From Oxalobacteraceae bacterium (GTDB lineage: Bacteria > Pseudomonadota > Gammaproteobacteria > Burkholderiales > Burkholderiaceae_D), in the NCBI GenBank assembly GCA_021298555.1, contig JAJTGE010000002.1, positions 36,379-100,378 of the forward strand: a stretch of 64,000 nt of DNA, in the 5' to 3' direction. The notes below the pieces were generated by a model that had not been told where the DNA came from, ran no database searches, and was given only the letters and a program-made list of their open reading frames with translations. The position numbers were made by a program, and so were the translations under genes. How positions within the stretch are numbered: the stretch's first letter is position 1; every line of letters starts with the position of its first letter. Below, piece after piece: positions 59,368 through 64,000 of the stretch.

Positions 59368-60942
59368 TTATCCGCTTTTCCTGGGTTGACGTCCTATCCA
59401 CCAGAGCCCCAACAGGAGGAGAGATGCCAGAGTGATTACTGGGAGATTACCCAGTCGCAGATAAGGCGTCATTCCTTTCATGCCTTGTACATCAGCTTGC
59501 AATGTTCCTCGAGTCCAGGCGGGGAGTTGCGCAGTAATCTGGCCTTTGCCGTTGATGACGGCAGTTGCCCCTGTGTTGGTGGCGCGCAGCATGGGGCGTC
59601 CGCTCTCCAGGGTGCGCATTTGCGATATCTGTAAATGCTGGGGCAGCGCGATAGTATCGCCAAACCATGCAATATTTGAAACATTTAGCAGTATGCTAGG
59701 AACCGGACTATGACGGTCGACAGCGGCAGCTATTTGCGCGGCGATTTCCTCGCCAAATAAATCTTCGTAACAAATGTTAGGTAAAACCCACTGATCTCGA
59801 ACATCAATGGGTGGTTGGTATAAATCACCACGACCAAAATCACCCAGCGGTATATGCATCATGTCAACGAACCAGCGTGCACCGGGGGGTATAAATTCTC
59901 CAAACGGAACAAGATGATGTTTATCGTAACGATAGGGTCTGGCCTGCCCAAATGAATAACCAGTGACGCTATTGAGATAAATCCCTGGGCCGGTCGACCA
60001 CGGTATGCCCACCAATAGCGTGCTATTACTTTCCCAGGCAAAGTGCGCCAGATTTTCGAGATAGCCCTCGGGAAGTTGAGTCGATAACAAAGGTACAGCC
60101 GTTTCAGGTGTGGCAATCAGATCGGCTGGAGCTTCAGTAATCATGTCGCGGTAAAGTGCCAGCGATTGCAGGACATGATCTGCATCGAATTTCATTTGCT
60201 GAGGGATATTCCCTTGCAGGAGACGAACCCGAATTAATGATCCATTGGCCTCGGTCCACTGTATGGTGGTTAAGGCACTGCCTACACCCATGCACAACAC
60301 TATGTATGCAATCGAAGTGCGATGCAGATGCCGTGCATGAATCATCCATGCAATACAGCCTGCAATGACAGCGCATATCCAACCTACGCCGTACACGCCA
60401 ATTACAGCGGCATAACCTGCCAATGGGCTAGTAGTGTGAGCATAGCCTGTGGCTAGCCATGAGAAACCCGTGAAAATCCAGCTGCGTGTCCAGTCGGCGA
60501 GCATCCAGCAGGCAGGGGCAATAGCAAGTGCGGTGATTCCAGCGCGATTAATGCGCAATGCAATGTGGGCACCCAACCAAAGAGCTAGGCCGTAAAGCAA
60601 CCCCAGGCTGGCTGAAAGCAGCATGATCGCCAAAACAGCTAACCATGCAGGTAGGCCTCCATAGGTATGCAGACTAACGACTAACCAGTGAGTGCCTGCC
60701 ATGAGAAACACGCTGGCAAATGTCCATCCCAGCAAAAAGGCATCACGGGGTCGAGCTACACGAATAAAATAAAAAATCAGTAATGCTAGTGCAGCGATTT
60801 GCAGCGGCCACCAGCCGAATGGAGCAAATGAGAGAACACTCAACCCTCCCGCAATCATGCAAAGTAGCAGTGAGATGCGGGATAGTGGTTGTGACTCAGC
60901 TGTGCTGAGATGAGATGGCGTATCAGCCGCGGGTAAAAACAT
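59368..60942 (-). CDS. lnt: Apolipoprotein N-acyltransferase
   Basis: Lnt adds the third acyl chain to the N-terminal Cys of lipoproteins. The 524-residue membrane enzyme has about six to seven N-terminal helices and a periplasmic nitrilase-like domain. The catalytic triad is in TPETAVPLL (Glu), YDKHHLVPFGEFIP (Lys) and NICYEDLFGEE (Cys). The C-terminal helix follows. Its position next to corC is the usual ybeX-lnt order. Confidence 0.95.
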   Translation of the reverse strand: MFLPAADTPSHLSTAESQPLSRISLLLCMIAGGLSVLSFAPFGWWPLQIAALALLIFYFIRVARPRDAFLLGWTFASVFLMAGTHWLVVSLHTYGGLPAWLAVLAIMLLSASLGLLYGLALWLGAHIALRINRAGITALAIAPACWMLADWTRSWIFTGFSWLATGYAHTTSPLAGYAAVIGVYGVGWICAVIAGCIAWMIHARHLHRTSIAYIVLCMGVGSALTTIQWTEANGSLIRVRLLQGNIPQQMKFDADHVLQSLALYRDMITEAPADLIATPETAVPLLSTQLPEGYLENLAHFAWESNSTLLVGIPWSTGPGIYLNSVTGYSFGQARPYRYDKHHLVPFGEFIPPGARWFVDMMHIPLGDFGRGDLYQPPIDVRDQWVLPNICYEDLFGEEIAAQIAAAVDRHSPVPSILLNVSNIAWFGDTIALPQHLQISQMRTLESGRPMLRATNTGATAVINGKGQITAQLPAWTRGTLQADVQGMKGMTPYLRLGNLPVITLASLLLLGLWWIGRQPRKSG

Positions 60943-60975
60943 CAGAATAAGGGCGCGATATAACTCGCACCTGTA

Positions 60976-61863
60976 TCAGCTGGATTCTGCAGTCGAACGC
61001 TGTGGTAGTTTTTCTACCAGCAGCACGTGTACTTGTCTGGCATCTGAGCGTAATACTTCAAAGCGCAGATGATCGATTTCGAATAACTCACCTTTGCGAG
61101 GCATGCGCCCCAAATGATTGGCTACCAATCCACCGATAGTGTCGACATCATCACTTGTTAGACTTGTACCTAATGCCTCATTGAACTGTTCGAGTTCAGT
61201 CAGTGCGCGTATGCGCCACCGAGGTCCGAAGTCTCCTTCTTTCACCGCAAGGATATTGTCTTCAGCTTCGTCGAAATCATATTCATCTTCGATGTCGCCG
61301 ACGATTTGCTCAAGCACATCTTCAATCGTAATCAAACCAGCGATGCCACCATATTCATCCACCACCATGGCGATGTGATTTCGGTTAGCCCGGAAATCAC
61401 GCAACAACACATTCAATGGCTTTGATTCTGGAATAAACACTGAGGGGCGCAACATATCGCGCACATCAAAATCTTCATGCGCGTAGTAGCGCAGCAAATC
61501 TTTGGCAAGCAAAATGCCCACCACTTTATCGCGATCACCCTCAACCGCTGGAAAGCGGGAATGTGCCGTGCTAAGCACCATAGGAATCCATTCTTCTATG
61601 GGGCGCGCAATATCGACGACGTCCATTTGAGAGCGTGGGATCATGATGTCGCGAGCACACAGATCGGATACCTGAAATACGCCTTCGATCATCGATAAGG
61701 CATCAGCATCGATCAGATTGCGCTCATGCGCATCATGCAGAATTTCGAGCAATTCACTGCGGTTCTCGGGTTCGGGAGAGATTAATGCGGTCAGTCGCTC
61801 GAACAAGGAACGGTGTGGCTTGTGTGGGGTAGCGGATGCGCCACCCGGGGGATAGTCTTGCAT
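60976..61863 (-). CDS. corC: CBS-domain membrane-associated protein CorC/YbeX
   Basis: CorC (YbeX) is a cytosolic protein linked to magnesium/cobalt efflux and membrane homeostasis. The 295-residue protein has two CBS motifs (RDIMIPRSQMDVVDI and VFIPESKPLNVLLRDF) and a C-terminal CorC/HlyC domain ending with HLGRMPRKGELFEIDHLRFEVL. EYGGIAGLITIEDVLEQIVGDIEDEYD is the family block between them. It is cotranscribed with lnt. In most genomes ybeY is the adjoining gene, and here hipBA intervenes. Confidence 0.93.
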   Translation of the reverse strand: MQDYPPGGASATPHKPHRSLFERLTALISPEPENRSELLEILHDAHERNLIDADALSMIEGVFQVSDLCARDIMIPRSQMDVVDIARPIEEWIPMVLSTAHSRFPAVEGDRDKVVGILLAKDLLRYYAHEDFDVRDMLRPSVFIPESKPLNVLLRDFRANRNHIAMVVDEYGGIAGLITIEDVLEQIVGDIEDEYDFDEAEDNILAVKEGDFGPRWRIRALTELEQFNEALGTSLTSDDVDTIGGLVANHLGRMPRKGELFEIDHLRFEVLRSDARQVHVLLVEKLPQRSTAESS

Positions 61864-62170
61864 ATGGCAAATGCCAGAGTTATAGGGGATTAACAGCATA
61901 CCGTAAAAATTTACAGGTCCACGGAAAATCAGTCATAAGAAACAATGATTAGACAAAACCAGCTGTTTCTCGCGTAACCGATCGACGGTAAGCTCTTGAT
62001 TTGCATAGCCTCGCGTCGCTCAGCTGCGCTGGCTCGCCATAAAATGCGCAATAAATCAGCATTTACCTGAGTTTTATCAAATTGAAATGTAATGAGTCAC
62101 TTGCTTTTTTGTGTGGCCTAGATCGCATTATATTCGCGCCTGCAAATTCAAATAACCGTTTTGGTACGCG
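61864..62170. other. 307-bp intergenic region between corC and hipA
   Basis: No gene is visible. It holds the second copy of the 54-bp dispersed repeat (62009-62062) and A/T-rich sequence downstream of hipA on the minus strand. corC would need its promoter here if not cotranscribed with hipBA, but no clear element was found. Confidence 0.6.
62009..62062. repeat. 54-bp dispersed repeat, copy 2 (beside hipA)
   Basis: This copy pairs with 8274-8327 at 46 of 54 positions. It sits on the corC side of the hipBA module, 108 bp from the hipA stop. No gene lies inside it. Confidence 0.75.
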
Positions 62171-63358
62171 TCAAGATTCGGTTGGGGCTAACCGTTTTGT
62201 CGTTAGTGCACATCGTTGCTCAATAAGCAGAACTATCTGCCCTACCAAATCATGCTGAGAAAAACCTCTCTTTGAATCAGCCTGGAGCTGACGTGCTTTT
62301 ATGGGCAGAGATTTTGCTAGCTCCAAAATTCTTTTTTTAGCTTGGGGTTTAGCAAGTCCAGCTTCTTCTGCAAATTGCTCCCAGTGTCTCGCATGTACTT
62401 CGTTGAACTTGTATTGGCTACCAATTTTCATCGCCATTTTCGGCGTGAGATTTGGGTAAATTGCTGTTGAAAGTATGTCGTAAAAAGGGGATAAAAAGCA
62501 TACTTTGGAAGAGTGCAGCAAGGAGAAATTTTTGCCGTGCGCATCATGGTTACCGATCAAGGCATTGAACACAACGTAGTCGAGTAATCTTAAAATTTGC
62601 GGTGCACTCACTACGCCTAGAGCTTGGCAGAAATCCTCTTGATGAAGTCGTCGCCTACGTCCTTCTGAGTCAACCACTCGGTCGTATCGCTCGACTAATA
62701 AAAAAGAGCGATTACTCACATTATGCATCATTGCATTTGCTGAATTGAGTTGCATAGCATCTGCCAATGCCATGCAAAAACCTTCGTTGATAATGCTCCC
62801 ATCAACGGCTTTAATAGGGGGTTTTAAAATATGAGAGCTGGGTGTGCCGTTGCGGGGTAAGCCTATGCGAGTGCCATCAAAAATAACGGGAAGTTTGTCT
62901 TGAGCACCTGCTAATGACAATCGCAATCCATCGTTACCTGCCAGCATGGGGCGATGAGGTAACTCCTCCAAGATAGCCACCAACGCATTATCAGTAAGCC
63001 ATTCAACATCATCTTCTTGAGAGAATTTGGGAGCATTCTGCCCCTGTTCAAAAAAAGTAACTGCACCAGCGCACTCGCCACCTAGATGCTCCAATAACGC
63101 AAAGTCATTCTGGCTAGATACCTGCAATTGCTGAGTGATTAGTCGTCTTAGTTGCCCTTCGGGTAACAGGCCCGCAAAGAAGGGGCGGGTAATGTGATCA
63201 TCAAATGGCTGATCTTGCAGAGGCAGGGAGATCGATAAAGCAGTTGAATTTGGATTTTGTAGAAACGCAGTGGAGTACTCAAAACTAATCCGTCCATTGG
63301 CCCATCCTAATGTGCCAACAAGCTCATTAAATAAATAAACATTTAATTTATGCGTCAT
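62171..63358 (-). CDS. hipA: HipA-family serine/threonine kinase toxin
   Basis: HipA kinases of type II toxin-antitoxin pairs phosphorylate targets such as glutamyl-tRNA synthetase and cause growth arrest. The 395-residue chain begins KLNVYLFNELVGTLGW. The autophosphorylation-loop Ser148 is in LSLAGAQDKLPV, the ATP-contact lysine is Lys179 in SSHILKPP, the catalytic GNHDAHGKN spans residues 269-277 and the metal-binding Asp294 is in SPFYDILST. All key residues are intact. It overlaps hipB by 11 bp. Confidence 0.93.
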   Translation of the reverse strand: MTHKLNVYLFNELVGTLGWANGRISFEYSTAFLQNPNSTALSISLPLQDQPFDDHITRPFFAGLLPEGQLRRLITQQLQVSSQNDFALLEHLGGECAGAVTFFEQGQNAPKFSQEDDVEWLTDNALVAILEELPHRPMLAGNDGLRLSLAGAQDKLPVIFDGTRIGLPRNGTPSSHILKPPIKAVDGSIINEGFCMALADAMQLNSANAMMHNVSNRSFLLVERYDRVVDSEGRRRRLHQEDFCQALGVVSAPQILRLLDYVVFNALIGNHDAHGKNFSLLHSSKVCFLSPFYDILSTAIYPNLTPKMAMKIGSQYKFNEVHARHWEQFAEEAGLAKPQAKKRILELAKSLPIKARQLQADSKRGFSQHDLVGQIVLLIEQRCALTTKRLAPTES

Positions 63359-63596
63359 GCTCTGTGAGTACCTCTTCAGAGGTCGGCAAGCTATCCAAGT
63401 TAATCACGCCGCCTAGTGCCTCAATCACACGCATAACAGTGTCGAGACGAACCGTGGGTTTTCCAGCCTCGAGATCAACGATGAAACGCACGCCAACGCC
63501 AGCCGCCAGGGCCAGTCGAGGTTGCGTTAGACCCAGCTGCTTTCTTGCGACACGGAGTGCTGCGCCCAGCTGTTGGGGCGATTGGATGGTAGTCAT
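63348..63596 (-). CDS. hipB: HipB-like antitoxin and autorepressor
   Basis: The 82-residue DNA-binding protein has an Xre-type HTH at residues about 11-45 (ALRVARKQLGLTQPRLAL, then GVRFIVDLEAGKPTVRLDT). It pairs with the downstream kinase to neutralise it and repress the operon. Three palindromic sites lie in its upstream region at 63606-63719. It is of normal length. Start ATG at 63596 has no nearby rival. Confidence 0.92.
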   Translation of the reverse strand: MTTIQSPQQLGAALRVARKQLGLTQPRLALAAGVGVRFIVDLEAGKPTVRLDTVMRVIEALGGVINLDSLPTSEEVLTEHDA

Positions 63597-63605
63597 AGCC
63601 TCATA

Positions 63606-63621
63606 TTTCCCGTTCGGTAAA
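63606..63621. promoter_or_regulatory. HipB operator-like site 1
   Basis: TTTCCCGTTCGGTAAA is the weakest of three related 16-bp sites upstream of hipB, 10 bp from its start. It keeps the half-site TTTCC of site 2 and the CGG of the other half. Confidence 0.6.
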
Positions 63622-63654
63622 TTATGGGGTATTTTCAGGGATCAGGCAACTAAA

Positions 63655-63670
63655 TTTCCCGATCGGTAAA
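63655..63670. promoter_or_regulatory. HipB operator-like site 2
   Basis: TTTCCCGATCGGTAAA is an imperfect palindrome around CCGATCGG. It is centred exactly 49 bp from sites 1 and 3. Confidence 0.65.
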
Positions 63671-63703
63671 TAAGCTTATCGTAAATGAATTTTCGGTTAA
63701 AAA

Positions 63704-63719
63704 TATCCCGATCGGGATA
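63704..63719. promoter_or_regulatory. HipB operator-like site 3
   Basis: TATCCCGATCGGGATA is a perfect 16-bp palindrome. It has TATCC and GGATA half-sites like E. coli HipB operators (TATCC-N8-GGATA), but with 6 bases between instead of 8. It lies 108-123 bp upstream of the hipB start. Confidence 0.75.
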
Positions 63720-63824
63720 TTTATCTTCAGCCCAAACAGCATGCAAAAAATTACTGAGGATTTTTTTGTGCAAAACCGATTTTGGATATTCATGATTGAT
63801 GAATGCACTACTTCATAAGACTAA

Positions 63825-64000
63825 TTAATAAGGATCAGCAATCCCTAATTTAGCCAGAATTTCAGTTTCAAAACTTTCCATTTCTAGCGCTTCATCATCG
63901 GTTTCGTGATCGTATCCTTGCGCATGCAATACGCCATGCACGATGAGGTGGGCTACATGATTTTCCAGTGAGCGCCGTTGTTCTTTGGCTTCACTAAGGA
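63825..64000 (-). CDS. ybeY: Endoribonuclease YbeY, 3' part cut by the window
   Basis: The last 58 codons of ybeY are visible, ending in ADPY with stop at 63825. YbeY is a zinc-dependent RNase that matures 16S rRNA and helps ribosome quality control. The metal site is visible as [12 protein letters not shown] (HxxxHxxxxxH). The 5' part lies outside the window. Its position next to corC-lnt, interrupted by hipBA, supports the assignment. Confidence 0.93.
   Translation of the reverse strand, partial: LSEAKEQRRSLENHVAHLIVHGVLHAQGYDHETDDEALEMESFETEILAKLGIADPY

Overview
The window looks like a chromosomal segment of a betaproteobacterium, most likely order Burkholderiales and perhaps close to Alcaligenaceae. 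This rests on protein families and gene order (amgK-murU-pepP-ubiH, lptD-surA-pdxA-ksgA, ybeY-corC-lnt-glyQ-glyS-gmhB-plsC, xseB-ispA-dxs, glcDEF, queA-tgt-yajC-secD-secF). By eye the base composition is moderate, lower in G+C than most Burkholderiales. No rRNA, tRNA, CRISPR array or insertion sequence was recognised. Most of the window is compact housekeeping DNA.

Layout. 1-3.7 kb: the 3' part of polA and a ZIP metal transporter. 3.7-6.6 kb: a minus-strand group of mercaptopyruvate sulfurtransferase, EamA permease and Rieske oxygenase. 7-10.2 kb: xseB-ispA-dxs for isoprenoid precursors. 10.3-12.5 kb: an accessory patch with a ThiF/nitroreductase-like fusion and a FeeM-type N-acyl amino acid synthase broken by one in-frame TGA. 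12.5-19.6 kb: cobalamin adenosyltransferase, a D-lactate-dehydrogenase-like flavoprotein, a LysR regulator and the glycolate oxidase operon glcDEF. 19.6-22.5 kb: an accessory islet with a CesT-like type III secretion chaperone and a 655-residue membrane-segment protein that is probably its secreted substrate. 22.5-30 kb: glutathione peroxidase, yggS-proC, pilT, ubiA, oxyR, recG. 29.9-35.4 kb: queA-tgt-yajC-secD-secF. 35.5-39.3 kb: purB, a glutathione transferase, mnmA, a Nudix hydrolase. 39.5-43.6 kb: the transhydrogenase operon with panD lodged inside it, then a HepT/MntA-type toxin-antitoxin pair. 43.6-53.4 kb: ubiH, pepP, murU and amgK on the minus strand, diverging from lptD-surA-pdxA-ksgA. 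53.4-64 kb: a long minus-strand series from gloA back to ybeY, interrupted between corC and ybeY by a hipBA module.

How the genes work together. Several blocks serve the cell envelope: LptD and SurA for outer membrane assembly, AmgK and MurU for muropeptide recycling, Lnt for lipoproteins, GmhB for LPS heptose, PlsC for phospholipid. Sec translocation and tRNA queuosine synthesis form another block, and ubiA and ubiH-like genes serve ubiquinone. The parts most worth a second look are the chaperone/effector pair, the decayed FeeM gene beside the ThiF fusion, panD inside pntAA-pntAB, the hipBA insertion with three operator-like sites at an exact 49-bp period, and a 54-bp sequence that occurs twice, before dxs and beside hipA.
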